A DNA stretch of 64,000 nt from Actinacidiphila yanglinensis (GTDB taxonomy: Bacteria > Actinomycetota > Actinomycetes > Streptomycetales > Streptomycetaceae). The notes beneath the pieces were generated by a model. It was not told the origin of the DNA and ran no database searches. It saw only the letters and a list, made by a program, of their open reading frames with translations. The translations under genes were made by a program, and so were the position numbers. The stretch is taken from assembly GCF_900107965.1 (NCBI RefSeq), contig NZ_FNVU01000029.1, positions 50,191 through 114,190 on the forward strand, in the 5' to 3' direction. Shown here in pieces: positions 1 to 8,932 of this stretch. How positions within the stretch are numbered: the first letter of the stretch is position 1; each line of letters begins with the position of its first letter.

Positions 1-301
1 CCAGCAGGTAGAGCGCGAGCGCCACGAACGCGGCGCCGATGAGACGCATGGCCTTGCGCCGGCGGTCTTCGCCGGTGCCCGACAGCTCCCAGATCACCAC
101 CGTGGATGCGCCGATCTCGATCAGAGAGTCCAGACCGAAGCCGGCCAGCGCCACCGAACGGGCGCCGAGCGCGGCGAAGGCCAGCACGACGATGCCGATC
201 ACGTTCCAGGCCAGGGTGATCCATTCCAGTGCAAAGCCCCGCCGCAGCAAGCGGGCGTTGTCCGGTGATGCTGCGGCAGGATTTTCGATCACGACAGGCA
301 T
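1..301 (-). CDS. Cation transporter, N-terminal part (cut by window edge)
   Basis: An open frame on the minus strand begins at ATG 301 and runs off the left edge with no stop, giving about 100 residues. It shows a short polar N-terminus, a hydrophobic helix (residues about 27-50), the motif GFGLDSLIE and a second hydrophobic stretch ending at the edge. This resembles the start of cation-diffusion-facilitator-type transporters, in which the Gly-x-Asp-Ser motif lies in TM2. A strong GGGAGG sits directly against the ATG, so a GTG at codon 4 (position 292) is an alternative start with better spacing. It is divergent from a truncated MerR gene, a common metal-response pairing. The metal cannot be told from this part. 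Confidence 0.6.
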   Translation of the reverse strand, partial: MPVVIENPAAASPDNARLLRRGFALEWITLAWNVIGIVVLAFAALGARSVALAGFGLDSLIEIGASTVVIWELSGTGEDRRRKAMRLIGAAFVALALYLL

Positions 302-483
302 CCTCCCAGGAGGAAGGGTCAACGCTGACTCCGGCCAGTGCCCGACAGCGGCACACGAAACGCCTCCTTGCCCCCCTCAAGCCGTCACCGGTTCCCCCTT
401 CAGGTCCGAGGCCAAGGACGGCATGGCCGGCGGGCGCCGCAGTGCCGCCTCCGCACGGGCCGCGGGCGTGTGCCCGTGCGGGC

Positions 484-510
484 TTGACCTTCCAGCCGAG
501 TCGAAGGTTC
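484..510 (+). promoter_or_regulatory. MerR-type operator/promoter
   Basis: TTGACC (484-489) overlaps a dyad ACCTTC-N10-GAAGGT (487-492 / 503-508). MerR-family regulators bind such a dyad between the promoter elements. It lies between the divergent cation transporter and the MerR fragment, so it probably served one or both. The -10 box is not obvious. Confidence 0.5.
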
Positions 511-521
511 AGCGTCGGGCC

Positions 522-704
522 TTGACGACCTACCGCATATCGCAGCTCGCCGAGCGCTGCGGCGTCCCTGCCACGACGCTGCGCTTCTACGAGGACACCG
601 GGCTGCTGCCGGCCGAGCGGACCGCCTCGGGATACCGCACCACGGTCCTGCTCGCTGGGCGAACCTGGCCATGCTCACGCCGTGATCACCGGAGCACGTG
701 CTGA
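522..704 (+). pseudogene. Truncated MerR-family regulator
   Basis: From TTG 522 the frame reads a typical MerR N-terminus: YRISQLAERCGVP, then TTLRFYEDTGLLP and SGYR. That is the winged-helix DNA-binding segment of about 40 residues. After SGYR (about position 640) the sequence no longer looks like a MerR protein and stops at 704, so the dimerisation helix and the metal-binding Cys residues are missing. The operator in front is intact. A functional regulator is unlikely. Confidence 0.65.
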
Positions 705-764
705 TTTCCGTCAATGGACCGCTGGCCGGCCGGATGCGGCCGCCCGATTGAGCCCGCAAAAGCT

Positions 765-1637
765 TCAGAGGTCGAAGAACTGGGTGATGATGTCTGCTGT
801 GTCGAGCTGGTGGCTGGTCTTGCCGATGAGTGCCGGGGCGGAGGAAGGACCAGGAACGGTGTGGCCGCCGCGGTGGATGGTGTACAGGACTACCGGGGGG
901 ACACCGCTTGCCTCATAGGTGGTGCGTTCGACCTCGGTGGGGTCGGCCGTGGTCTTCTTCGGCAGGCGTGTGGTCGTGGGTTCGGTGGTGATCCCGTTGC
1001 GCTCGGCGAAGTAGCGAGCCGTGCGGGTGGCTGACCAGCTCGAGCCACCTACTTTGAAGAGGGTGCGCAGGGCCCAGTTCATGGTGCCGCCCTGGTAGGA
1101 GACGATGGGGTCCTTAGTGCCGTGGATCAACAAGACCGGCAATGACGCCCGAGGTGCCTGACTGGCGAGGAAGTTCTCCGGTGCGGGCATGGTTGCCGCG
1201 ATCACCGCCACACCCGCCAGCATGCCGGGGGTTTCGTGGGCGAGACGGATGGCCATCTGGCCGCCGTTGGAGTAGCCGACCGCATAGACACGGCCGGGGT
1301 CGATGCGCCGGTCCGAGGCGAACGTGGCGGCGACCGTACGGGCGAAGCCGACATCGTCGATGTCGGCTCGGCGGGCCGGAAAGCGGCTTTCGCGGCGGGC
1401 GTCGTTCCAATTGCCGCGATAGCCGTCGAGGTAGGCGACCAGTGCACCGCGGGCGGCGAGCGCGTCGAAGACGCCGCCAGTGAAGGCGCGATGCTTGTCA
1501 CCGGTCTGGCCGGAACCGTGGAACACAAGAATCAGTGGCTTGGCCTCGCCCGGCGCTGTGGTGCCGACAAGAGTGAAGGTGCGGGTGGCCTCGGCGACGG
1601 TGACACTGCCGCGGGTGGCTGTGAGGGTGCTGGGCAT
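765..1637 (-). CDS. PHB depolymerase/feruloyl esterase-like alpha/beta hydrolase
   Basis: This 290-residue protein starts at ATG 1637 behind GAGGAA; a longer frame upstream lacks a ribosome site. The sequence shows LVFHGSGQ (oxyanion region), the nucleophile elbow GYSNGG, a later Asp in HGTKDPIVSYQGG and His in RGGHTVPG, the order seen in LpqC/polyhydroxybutyrate-depolymerase-type esterases. No signal peptide is visible, so it is probably cytoplasmic. It is the second gene after the 1652-2545 hydrolase (14-nt gap), likely one operon controlled by the divergent TetR at 2637. The ester substrate is unknown. Confidence 0.8.
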   Translation of the reverse strand: MPSTLTATRGSVTVAEATRTFTLVGTTAPGEAKPLILVFHGSGQTGDKHRAFTGGVFDALAARGALVAYLDGYRGNWNDARRESRFPARRADIDDVGFARTVAATFASDRRIDPGRVYAVGYSNGGQMAIRLAHETPGMLAGVAVIAATMPAPENFLASQAPRASLPVLLIHGTKDPIVSYQGGTMNWALRTLFKVGGSSWSATRTARYFAERNGITTEPTTTRLPKKTTADPTEVERTTYEASGVPPVVLYTIHRGGHTVPGPSSAPALIGKTSHQLDTADIITQFFDL

Positions 1638-1651
1638 GGTGTTTCCTCGGC

Positions 1652-2545
1652 TCAGGCGAAGAAGTCGATCAAGGTACGGGCCATCCACTCGGGGGCTTCC
1701 TCGGGCAGGAAGTGTGCCGCACCTGGTGCGATAGCGCCGCTCGTGTTCGAGGCAACCTGCCGTACGGCCTGCTCGACGCCATCGCGCATGCCGTGCTCGC
1801 CCCCGATGGCCAGAACCGGAATGTCCAGCGGCCCCTCGGCGGCCAGCGCGACTACCTGGCCCCCGGACTCTCCCGCGCGGTAGAACTGGAAGCTCGCGTG
1901 CAAGGCGGCGGGGTCGCGCAGGGCATCGACGTAGACGTCGACCGCAGCCTGAGGGATGGCCTCAGGACTGGCGGCTTTGGTGGCGAACTGGTGACCGAAG
2001 TAGATCTCCTCACGGCCGGACACCATGCGCTCGTTGATCTCGGCCAGACGATTGAAGACGAAGTGCCAGGCCAGCTCGTTGACCTCAGGAGGCATCAGCA
2101 GTGGGGGCATCGGAGTGAAACCGGCGAGGACGGCCTCGGCCAGCACGAGCTTGCTCACCCGGTCGCGATGGCGTGCGGCGAGTACGTAGCCGACCATCAT
2201 CCCCATGTCGTAGCCCGCGACATGGAAATTGTCGTGGCCCAGGGAAGTCATCAGCCCGGCCATGTCGTCGGCCAGGGTGACTGCGTCGTACCCGGTGGCC
2301 GGCTTGCTGCTGGCACCCACGCCACGCAGGTCGGCGGCCACGACAGTGAAGTGCTCAGCGAGAGCAGGCATCACCAGCCGCCAGCCGTACCAGAACTGCG
2401 GCCACGCCGGCAGCAACAGCAGTGCCGGGCCGGTCCCGCCGATCACAGCGTGCAGTTCGACGCCGTTGACGTCGACGGTGCGGCTGGTGAAGGTGTCGCC
2501 GAATCCGACGGGAAGGTGCGGGACGGCGTCCGCGGTGAAAGGCAT
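1652..2545 (-). CDS. Epoxide hydrolase/haloalkane dehalogenase-like alpha/beta hydrolase
   Basis: The protein has 297 residues and starts at ATG 2545 behind GAGGAG. It carries the features of the Asp-nucleophile branch of alpha/beta hydrolases: LLLPAWPQFWYGW in place of the HGxP oxyanion loop, DLRGVGASSKP, and nucleophile elbow GYDMGMMVGY with Asp where esterases have Ser. A late His lies in PGAAHFLPEEAPE. The usual His-Gly-x-Pro is changed to Pro-Ala-x-Pro, which is odd and may alter the oxyanion hole. It is the first gene of a two-gene unit divergent from a TetR regulator, which probably represses it. Confidence 0.8.
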   Translation of the reverse strand: MPFTADAVPHLPVGFGDTFTSRTVDVNGVELHAVIGGTGPALLLLPAWPQFWYGWRLVMPALAEHFTVVAADLRGVGASSKPATGYDAVTLADDMAGLMTSLGHDNFHVAGYDMGMMVGYVLAARHRDRVSKLVLAEAVLAGFTPMPPLLMPPEVNELAWHFVFNRLAEINERMVSGREEIYFGHQFATKAASPEAIPQAAVDVYVDALRDPAALHASFQFYRAGESGGQVVALAAEGPLDIPVLAIGGEHGMRDGVEQAVRQVASNTSGAIAPGAAHFLPEEAPEWMARTLIDFFA

Positions 2546-2576
2546 GTGTCTCCTCGTACCGGACCCAGCCCTAAGT

Positions 2577-2625
2577 GGATGAGTCATCCGTTTTAACGTA
2601 GCACAACCGGATACACCATCTGGTT
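2577..2625. promoter_or_regulatory. Putative TetR operators between divergent genes
   Basis: The 91-nt intergenic region contains a perfect palindrome GGATGA-G-TCATCC (2577-2589) and an inverted repeat AACCGGA-N7-TCTGGTT (2605-2611 / 2619-2625, one mismatch). Both are TetR-type in size and lie where they could control the hydrolase pair and the tetR gene together. Confidence 0.5.
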
Positions 2626-2636
2626 ACTGTGGGGGT

Positions 2637-3209
2637 ATGAGCACTCCGCCGTTGCGCAAGGACGCCGCCCGGAACAGGCACCGGATCGTCGAGATCGCCC
2701 GGCGGTATGTCGATGACGGCAGACCCCTGCAGCTCAACGATGTGGCGCGGACCGCATCCATCGGCGTGGCCACCGTCTACCGGCACTTTTCCACGCCGGA
2801 AGCGTTGCTGGAGGCCGTCGCACTACCTGCCATCGAGAAGCTGGTCCGGCGAGCCGAGCACGCATTGACCGAGCCTGACCCGTGGATGGCGTTGCGTGAT
2901 TTCCTCGCCGCTGCGATCGAAACCTTGCTGACTGACCCGGCCGTTCCCCCGGTGTTCGCCGCAGCCACTGACAGCTTGGAGCACACCGGCGACCTCAAAC
3001 GCAGGCTCGCCACCGCCTTCACCGAGCTCCTGACACGCGCGCACGCGGCGGGAGTCATCGATTCCAGTGTCACCGAGGCGGACATGACCCCCCTGATGTG
3101 CGGCATCGCCTACGCGGCGAACGTTCACAGTGCGCTCGACCCGACCGAACGAGCCACCCACGGCCTGCGCTACCTCAATCTGCTCCTCACCGGCCTGCAC
3201 CGTCCCTGA
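2637..3209 (+). CDS. TetR-family transcriptional regulator
   Basis: A 190-residue protein starting at ATG 2637. The N-terminal helix-turn-helix is clear: LQLNDVARTASIGVATVYRHFSTPEALLEAV, the TetR signature with the recognition helix ending YRHF. The C-terminal ligand domain is helical and includes a predicted C-terminal WHG-like region without a strong motif. It is divergent from two alpha/beta hydrolase genes, with palindromes in the shared promoter region. A role as ligand-released repressor of the hydrolases is inferred from this arrangement. Confidence 0.85.
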   Translation: MSTPPLRKDAARNRHRIVEIARRYVDDGRPLQLNDVARTASIGVATVYRHFSTPEALLEAVALPAIEKLVRRAEHALTEPDPWMALRDFLAAAIETLLTDPAVPPVFAAATDSLEHTGDLKRRLATAFTELLTRAHAAGVIDSSVTEADMTPLMCGIAYAANVHSALDPTERATHGLRYLNLLLTGLHRP

Positions 3210-3401
3210 CAGCGACAGCTCTCAGCAAAAGACGGCAGGTCGCGGGAAGTTGGGCGGCCAGGTCGATCAACCCGGTCTTGCGGCTCAGCTGTGCTTGGAC
3301 GCCCAGCTGACTCAAGACTGCCCAACGCCTCAACGACGGCATACCCGCATCGGGATTCCGACCTGTCCACACGGCAACCTCTCCGACCCCCCGCCCGCGG
3401 T

Positions 3402-3632
3402 CTGCTCGGCGCGCTGGAGGAGATCACCAATGCGGAGGCGAGGTCGCTGTTCGACCTCAACGTGTTCGGTCTGATCAACGTCACCCGTGCCGTGCTGCCG
3501 GTCATGCGCAAAGGGGCGCTGCAGCCGGCAGCGCACGCTGTTCTCGTTCACCGCTACTCCTCGTGCTGGCCGATCGCCAGCTTCATCACCGGCGTCGAGC
3601 TCTTCGTCGACGGCGGCATGGCCCAGGTCTGA
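3402..3632 (+). pseudogene. SDR oxidoreductase, collapsed remnant
   Basis: In one frame a middle segment typical of short-chain dehydrogenases (FDLNVFGLINVTRAVLP) is followed, after about 25 unrelated residues, by the SDR C-terminus GVELFVDGGMAQV. The Rossmann glycine motif and the catalytic Tyr-x3-Lys segment are missing, so this is a gene with a large internal deletion and a lost 5' end. It is not functional. Confidence 0.6.
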
Positions 3633-3734
3633 GGGCCACCGGCGGGCCGGGGGGCTCCACGCCTGCATCCCCGGCCCGATACACACATCGCCGCGAGCGG
3701 TGACGCATTCGACTCCGTCCCGCCGACCCGGCAC

Positions 3735-4387
3735 GGCGGGGCGAAGGTCGTCCTCGGCGACCTCAACACGGACGCCCTTGACGCCCTGGCGACACGCATC
3801 AAGGACGCCGGCGGCGACGTCGCCTTCGCCCACACCGACGCGACCCGGCGACAGGATCTGGCCGACCTCGTCACGCTGGCACGCGAGCGCTACGGCAAGC
3901 TCGACGTCCTGGTCAGCAACGCCGGCGTAGGTCCCAACTCCCCGCTGGACGATCTGCGGGTCGCCGAATGGGAGCTGATGATCGACGTCAACCTCAAGGG
4001 CGTCCTGTACGGCATCGCGGCGGCTCTGCCGGTCTTCCGTGACCAGGGCTTCGGACAGTTCGTGAACACAGCATCCACCGCTGCCTACCTCACGGTCCCC
4101 AACCAAGCGGTCTACTCCGCCACGAAACATGCCGTGCGCGCCCTCTCCGAGGGACCGCGCAAGGAGGCCGGCGAGAACCTGCGCGTGACCATCGTCTCGC
4201 CGGGCTTCGTCCGCACGAACTTCGTCGAAGCCGTCGACAACCCCGAGGTGCGAGCCCAGCTCATCGAAGCCAGGGACAAGTTCGCCGTGGCGCCGGAGGC
4301 CATCGCCCACGCCATGCCTTCGCGATCGAGCAGCCCGCCGACATCGACGTCAGCGAACTCATCGTCCGTCCCACCGCCCAGGCCTGA
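3735..4387 (+). pseudogene. SDR oxidoreductase, 5'-truncated and frameshifted
   Basis: The frame shows an SDR from after the missing N-terminal TGxxxGIG: GAKVVLGD, then LVSNAGVG (NAG motif), DVNLKGVLYG, catalytic YSATKHA and VSPGFVRTNF. Near 4316 the frame breaks. Reading on in the next frame restores a normal ending, FAIEQPADIDVSELIVRPTAQA, with a stop at 4387, which implies one lost base. Both the cofactor-binding end and the frame are damaged. A sequencing error could explain the frameshift but not the missing N-terminus. Confidence 0.65.
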
Positions 4388-4549
4388 CAGCCACCGGCCT
4401 GCTGCGCGGGCGCGGGACCCGGCCCAGCCACAGTTCGCGCCACGGGCCGCGGCGCCGCTGATGAAGTGGCGGCGGCCGCCGGTCCGTTCGACCGGCGGCC
4501 GCCCGTCAGGCCTGCCCCGGCCGCGGGGCATGGCCTGGATCACTGTGGA

Positions 4550-6043
4550 TCAGATCACCTCGGCAAGTTCCGTCAGTACCTCCTGTCCGCCTCCGGGCGT
4601 CATGTCCTGCCGTCGAGTCCGGACCAGGATCAGCGTGACCAGGGCGCTGACGCCGAGGAAGGCGGCACCGATGATGAACGCCGTGCGGTATCCGTGCACC
4701 AGCCCGGCCGAGCGGACGGCGGCGGAGGCGCCGTGGCCGGCGATGTAGCTGGCGGTCGCGGTGGCGGCAATGGTGTTGAGCAGCGCTACACCGAGGGCGT
4801 TGCCGACCTGTTGGGTGGTGTTGACCAGAGCGCTGGCCACTCCGGCGTCGGCCGGGTCCACCCCGACCAGGGCCGCCGAGGTGAGGGGCACGAACGCCAG
4901 GCCGAGGCCCAGGCTGGTGATGATTTCCGCCGGCAGGACGTGACTGGCGAAGCTGGTGTGCGTGCCGACCTGGGCGAAGAGCACCAGGCCGACGGCGCCC
5001 AGCACCATGCTTCCGACCAGCAGGTTCCGCGCCCCGATCCGGCCCATCAACTTGGCGGCCACGGTGGCCCCGACGAAGGTCCCGACCGAGTAGGGCAGGT
5101 AGGCAAGGCCGGTCTTCAGCGCCGAGTAGCCGAGGACGCCCTGGAGGTAGTAGGTCAGCAGCAGGAACGTCGCGAACATGCCGGCGATGGTCAGCAGGTT
5201 GGCGAGGAAGGCGCCGCCTCGGGTGCGGTCCGCCAGTACCCGCAGCGGCAGCAGGGGATGCTCGGTACGGGCCTCGACGGCCACGAAGGCGGCGAGCAGG
5301 ATCACGCCGACGGCCAGGAGCGAGAGTGTGACACCTGAGGTCCAGCCATCGGACTCCGCCTTGGTGGAGCCGTAGACCAGCGCGACCAGACCGGCCGTCA
5401 CCGTGGCCGCGCCGAGCAGGTCGTAGTGCGCTTCGCCCTTGGCCTTGCTCTCGGTCACCGCCCAGCGTGAGCCGACCAGGGCGACAAGCGCGATCGGCAC
5501 GTTGACCAGCATGGTCCATCGCCACGATGCCCACTGCGTCAGCATTCCGCCCATGATCAGGCCGATCGACATCGCACCGCCGGAGACGGCGCCGTAGATC
5601 CCGAAGGCGCGGGCCTGTTCCTTGGGGTTGGTGAAGGTGACGGTCAGCAGCGAGAGAGCGGCAGGGGCGAGCAGGGCGGCGAAGCCTCCCTGGAGCGCGC
5701 GGGCCCCGAACAGTGTGGCTGCGTTCTGGGCGAAACCGCCGACGGCGGAGGCGGCAGCGAAGCCGACCAGGCCGATCTCGAAGATTCGTTTACGGCCCAC
5801 GAAGTCGGCGATGCGGCCGCCCAGCAGCAGCAGGCCGCCGAAGGCCAGTGTGTAGGCAGTGAAGACCCACTGGCGATCGGCTACCGAGATGTGAAGGCTG
5901 GCCTGTGCCGAGGGCACAGCAACGGTCACGATCGAGGCGTCGAGCACGATCATGAGTTGGGCGAGGACGATGACGCCAAGCGCTCGGAAGCGGCGCGGGT
6001 CTGCGACAGCGCCCCCGGTTGTGGAGGCGCTAGGGGTACTCAT
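4550..6043 (-). CDS. DHA2-type MFS drug exporter (14 TM)
   Basis: A 497-residue membrane protein beginning at ATG 6043. The first helix LGVIVLAQLMIVLDASIVTVAVP is the DHA2/EmrB signature. The loop GRIADFVGRKRIF is MFS motif A, and GIYGAVSGGAMSIGLIMGGMLTQ matches antiporter motif C. About 14 hydrophobic segments are visible, as in QacA/EmrB proton-drug antiporters. It follows DUF427 and a divergent TetR gene, so it is probably a TetR-controlled efflux pump. The substrate is not predictable. Confidence 0.88.
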   Translation of the reverse strand: MSTPSASTTGGAVADPRRFRALGVIVLAQLMIVLDASIVTVAVPSAQASLHISVADRQWVFTAYTLAFGGLLLLGGRIADFVGRKRIFEIGLVGFAAASAVGGFAQNAATLFGARALQGGFAALLAPAALSLLTVTFTNPKEQARAFGIYGAVSGGAMSIGLIMGGMLTQWASWRWTMLVNVPIALVALVGSRWAVTESKAKGEAHYDLLGAATVTAGLVALVYGSTKAESDGWTSGVTLSLLAVGVILLAAFVAVEARTEHPLLPLRVLADRTRGGAFLANLLTIAGMFATFLLLTYYLQGVLGYSALKTGLAYLPYSVGTFVGATVAAKLMGRIGARNLLVGSMVLGAVGLVLFAQVGTHTSFASHVLPAEIITSLGLGLAFVPLTSAALVGVDPADAGVASALVNTTQQVGNALGVALLNTIAATATASYIAGHGASAAVRSAGLVHGYRTAFIIGAAFLGVSALVTLILVRTRRQDMTPGGGQEVLTELAEVI

Positions 6044-6251
6044 ACGGTCAATGCCTTTCAGAGGGGGCGGGTCGGCCCGCAGAGGGCAGCCCGAACCGAT
6101 CCCCGAACGGGTCGGTGTATGTGGACGATTCGGATCGAAGAACGGCAGCGGACGGCCTGGTCGCGGGCCTGTGTCGGCTCGGCGCCGGCCAGGCGGGCGA
6201 GGTGCTTGAGCTCAGGTGGCGCCGGGGCCGCCGACGCCGGCAAGGGGTGGC

Positions 6252-6554
6252 TCAGCCAAGCGTCACTTGAGCTGTGTCAAAAGCGACGTAGCCGCTGTAA
6301 TCACGTCCGACGCGCTCGAATGACGCCGGGTGCGGGTCCGGGTAGCTCCAGGCCGCATCGTGGTGAGTCGAACCGCCGATCGAGACGTCGTGGTACTGGC
6401 AGTCGCCCTTCCAGGGGCAGTGGTAGGGCGTCGGACTGTCGCTGAACAGGTCGGCGCTGAGCGAGGAGGGCGGGAAGTAGAAGTTGCCCTCGATGCTGAT
6501 CAGGTCCGTGTCGCGGGCGTCGCCGATGACGATGCCGCCTATGGATGCCTTCAT
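6252..6554 (-). CDS. DUF427-family protein
   Basis: A 100-residue protein starting at ATG 6554 behind GGAG. The residues YFPPSSL, TPYHCPWKGDCQYHDV and AAWSYPDP match the DUF427 pattern (the YHCPWKG core is diagnostic). The fold is a small beta-rich domain; its biochemical role is not established. The protein sits between the MFS exporter and a divergent TetR gene and is probably expressed with the former. Confidence 0.8.
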   Translation of the reverse strand: MKASIGGIVIGDARDTDLISIEGNFYFPPSSLSADLFSDSPTPYHCPWKGDCQYHDVSIGGSTHHDAAWSYPDPHPASFERVGRDYSGYVAFDTAQVTLG

Positions 6555-6603
6555 GTCTGTGTGCTCCGTGGTTGCGTGCCACATCCCGCACTAAGTGAAC
6601 AGG

Positions 6604-6625
6604 TCGGTACTGGTAACACTACCGA
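6604..6625. promoter_or_regulatory. Putative TetR operator
   Basis: A perfect inverted repeat TCGGTA-N10-TACCGA lies in the 119-nt region between the DUF427 gene (6554) and the tetR gene (6674). It is the likely autoregulatory site controlling both directions. Confidence 0.5.
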
Positions 6626-6673
6626 GGCATGGGGTGGGGCGCAACAATGTGCACCGAGCGGTACGCTTAAGGA

Positions 6674-7279
6674 ATGACCGAGCTGCAGAAGGGGCCGCGG
6701 GGGCAGCGCCGTGGGCGAGGAGCACGCGAGCGCATCCTCGCCGCGGCGCATGACCTGTTCCGCGAGCAGGGAATCAACAACACCGGAATGAATCAGCTGT
6801 GCGAGGTGGCGGACGTCTCCAAGAACACCGCCTACCAGCACTTCACCAGCAAGGACCAGCTGATCACCGAGCACCTGCGCCAGCAGGACCCCGGCACGAT
6901 GCCCGAGGTGTTCGACCGTGCCGACCTGACGCCCCGCGAACGACTGCTCGCGGCGTTCGAGACGCCGGCGGCCTCCACGCTGGAGACGACACCCCTGTGC
7001 CCGTTCATCGAGGCCGCTGTCGAGATCGCCGACCCTGAGCACCCCGCGCGCATACTCGTGCGCGAGTACAAGAAGTCCGTCGCTGTCCGGCTGACCGAGA
7101 CTGCCCGGGAAGCCGGAGCCATCGACCCGGAGCTCCTCGGCGAGCAACTGGCATTGCTGCTCGACGGCGCCTCGGTCCGTACCCGGGCCCTCGGCACCGG
7201 CGCTGAACAGACCGCCGCCGGCATTGCGGCCATGCTGATCGAGCACGCTATCCCGCAGACCGCACCCCTGCGGCTTTAG
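6674..7279 (+). CDS. TetR-family transcriptional regulator
   Basis: This 201-residue protein starts at ATG 6674 behind AAGGA. After a basic N-terminus, the helix-turn-helix is clear: RILAAAHDLFREQGI, MNQLCEVADVSKNTAYQHFTSKDQLI. The C-terminal domain (from about residue 80) contains CPFIEAAVEIADPEHPARILVREYK, a pattern of the YcdC/AcrR-like group. It is divergent from DUF427 and the MFS exporter with a perfect dyad between them, so it is probably their repressor. Confidence 0.85.
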   Translation: MTELQKGPRGQRRGRGARERILAAAHDLFREQGINNTGMNQLCEVADVSKNTAYQHFTSKDQLITEHLRQQDPGTMPEVFDRADLTPRERLLAAFETPAASTLETTPLCPFIEAAVEIADPEHPARILVREYKKSVAVRLTETAREAGAIDPELLGEQLALLLDGASVRTRALGTGAEQTAAGIAAMLIEHAIPQTAPLRL

Positions 7280-8467
7280 CAGTCGCATAGGTTGCCGCTG
7301 CAGGCCGGTGACGATCAGTGTCCTATGCCCATTCAGGCAGACGCGCCGCTGTTGAACGAGCAGGTGAAGACCTGCAACGTCCATGAACAGGGCATCCTGC
7401 AGTCCCAGGTCAACTGGCCGATCGACTGCGGAAGCTCCCGCTCGACGGCGAGAAGGCCAGCAGGGTGTCGAAGTCGATCTCGCCGCTCGAGGTTACGACG
7501 GCTGCGACGCCGTCGTCGTCCCTCTTCCCTCCCCCAGTCCCGAGGGCGGTGATCTCCGTGTCCCCTGGGGCAGTCAGTACCTCTGCCGCCGGCAAGTGGG
7601 AGTACGAACGAGTGACTGCACGGGCTGGATCGGCTACGCGTCCAGCCATTCTCCGACGCGGACTCTGGGCGGCTGGACCCGGCAGGACCCTGGTGCGGCA
7701 GCTGTGGTCTCGTAGTGGGCGGCGGCAGCGAGGACGGCACGCAGGTCTTTCGCGAAGCCCTCGGGCACGGGGAGAGTCTCCTTGCGAGCAGCTGCGGCGA
7801 CGGCGCTGAGCACGCAGGCGGTGGCGTCGGAGACCATGGCGCTCCAGCGCCGGGGTGTCTGTGACAGGTTCAGTCGGCCCCACTTTGGCCATGACCGACA
7901 TTCGTTCCGGCCCCATCCCCGGCGGGACGCCAGCAGCGGAGCGAGGAACGAGACGGCTGCCTCTGGCTGCGTCTTTGTCTGTGGCGCACTCCCCGGCAAC
8001 GCCCGGAATTCGAACGTCTGGTGGGGCCAACTTCCGTGTCGGAGTGGGGCCCAAATCACCTGTCACGAACAGCCGGGGGATGTCGGTCAGTGCGCGCAGG
8101 GTGCGCAGGATGGTGGTGGTCTCGGCGTCTATGGTGACCGCGTCGAGCAGGGCGCGGCCGTCGGGGATGACGGTGGTGTAGGGGCCAGGAGCTCATCGGC
8201 ACGGGCCTCGATCCGGACGGCTTCCCACAGTTGAGCCTCGCGTGCGGCGGCCGCGGCGAGCGCCAGCTCCGCCACGATCGACGTCGCCCGCAACATCAGC
8301 TGAGCTGAACCGAAAACAGTGGAGCCGCGCCCTTGCAGGGGCAGCTCCACTGCCTTCGGCTACGACGGGCAAAAAAGCGCGGTGGAGGCGGGTTACCAGC
8401 GGTCAGGGTCTGCCCGGAGGAGCCCTTTTCACTGGTGTGGTCCCGCCATTCCCTGGTCGGACATGGG
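7280..8467. other. Degenerate stretch with gene remnants
   Basis: No intact gene is supported in this 1.2-kb stretch. On the minus strand, coherent peptide pieces appear in two frames: LMLRATSIVAELALAAA to ARADELLAP, then after a one-base slip near 8185 YTTVIPDGRALLDAVTIDAETT and LRALTDIPRLFVTGDLG (to about 8040). A further piece, TLPVPEGFAKDLRAVL to VRVGEWLDA, ends at a stop near 7645. EWLDA resembles the start of an excisionase-like helix-turn-helix, but nothing follows it. These look like eroded actinobacterial genes of unknown family. Confidence 0.45.
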
Positions 8468-8932
8468 TTAGTTATGGATGGTGAAGCACACGCTGTTCTT
8501 GTAGTCAGCCGGGGAAGTCGTGGACGCCGCCCCGCCGCAGAAGAGGGAGCCGTTGGAGAACGACCACCACACGTTGAGCGTCGCTGAGTGCTTGCCGCCG
8601 GTAGTCGTCTCCCAGTAGCCGTCATCGTCGTCTTGACCGTAGATGTACTTGGCCAGAACGCCCTTGCTGGTCGCGGCTGTGACGACCTCGTGGTCGACGT
8701 AGGTTCCGGCCCCGCTCACCGAGACGCAAACCGTCGAGTTGCACGCCGAGGCATTGAACGGCTGAACTGTGCCGGGCAGCGAAGCGTGCACCGTCCCGGA
8801 TGCCGGCGAGGCGGCGGCGTCGCCCTGCCCCGCCGCGGTCGGCGACACGGCTACCGCGGCGGGTGCACCAGACATCCCGAGGGCAAATATGGCTGCTGTG
8901 CCCATTGCCGTAAGCGCGTATTGTATCGTCAA
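8468..8932 (-). CDS. Small secreted protein, TTG start, four cysteines
   Basis: A 154-residue protein. The best start is TTG 8932, because AGGAGGAA lies about 6 nt before it; the next ATG (codon 10) has no such site. The N-terminus is a signal peptide: a hydrophobic run to about residue 30 with a likely AxA cleavage in GAPAAVA. The mature part has four Cys (in SACNSTVC, FCGG and SVCF), consistent with two disulfides, and is rich in Gly, Ser, Thr and aromatics (YVDHEVV, DGYWETTTGG, LNVWWSF). No known family is recognised. It may be a secreted inhibitor-like or structural protein. Confidence 0.65.
   Translation of the reverse strand: MTIQYALTAMGTAAIFALGMSGAPAAVAVSPTAAGQGDAAASPASGTVHASLPGTVQPFNASACNSTVCVSVSGAGTYVDHEVVTAATSKGVLAKYIYGQDDDDGYWETTTGGKHSATLNVWWSFSNGSLFCGGAASTTSPADYKNSVCFTIHN

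Noticed and set aside
39..521. Plus-strand open frame upstream of the MerR segment
   Set aside because: Antisense to the cation transporter and of poor composition; only the part after 522 resembles a protein family.
3187..3372. Minus-strand frame with RRWAVLSQLGVQAQLSRKTG as a possible MarR fragment
   Set aside because: Too short and without the helix-turn-helix pattern; not enough to call.
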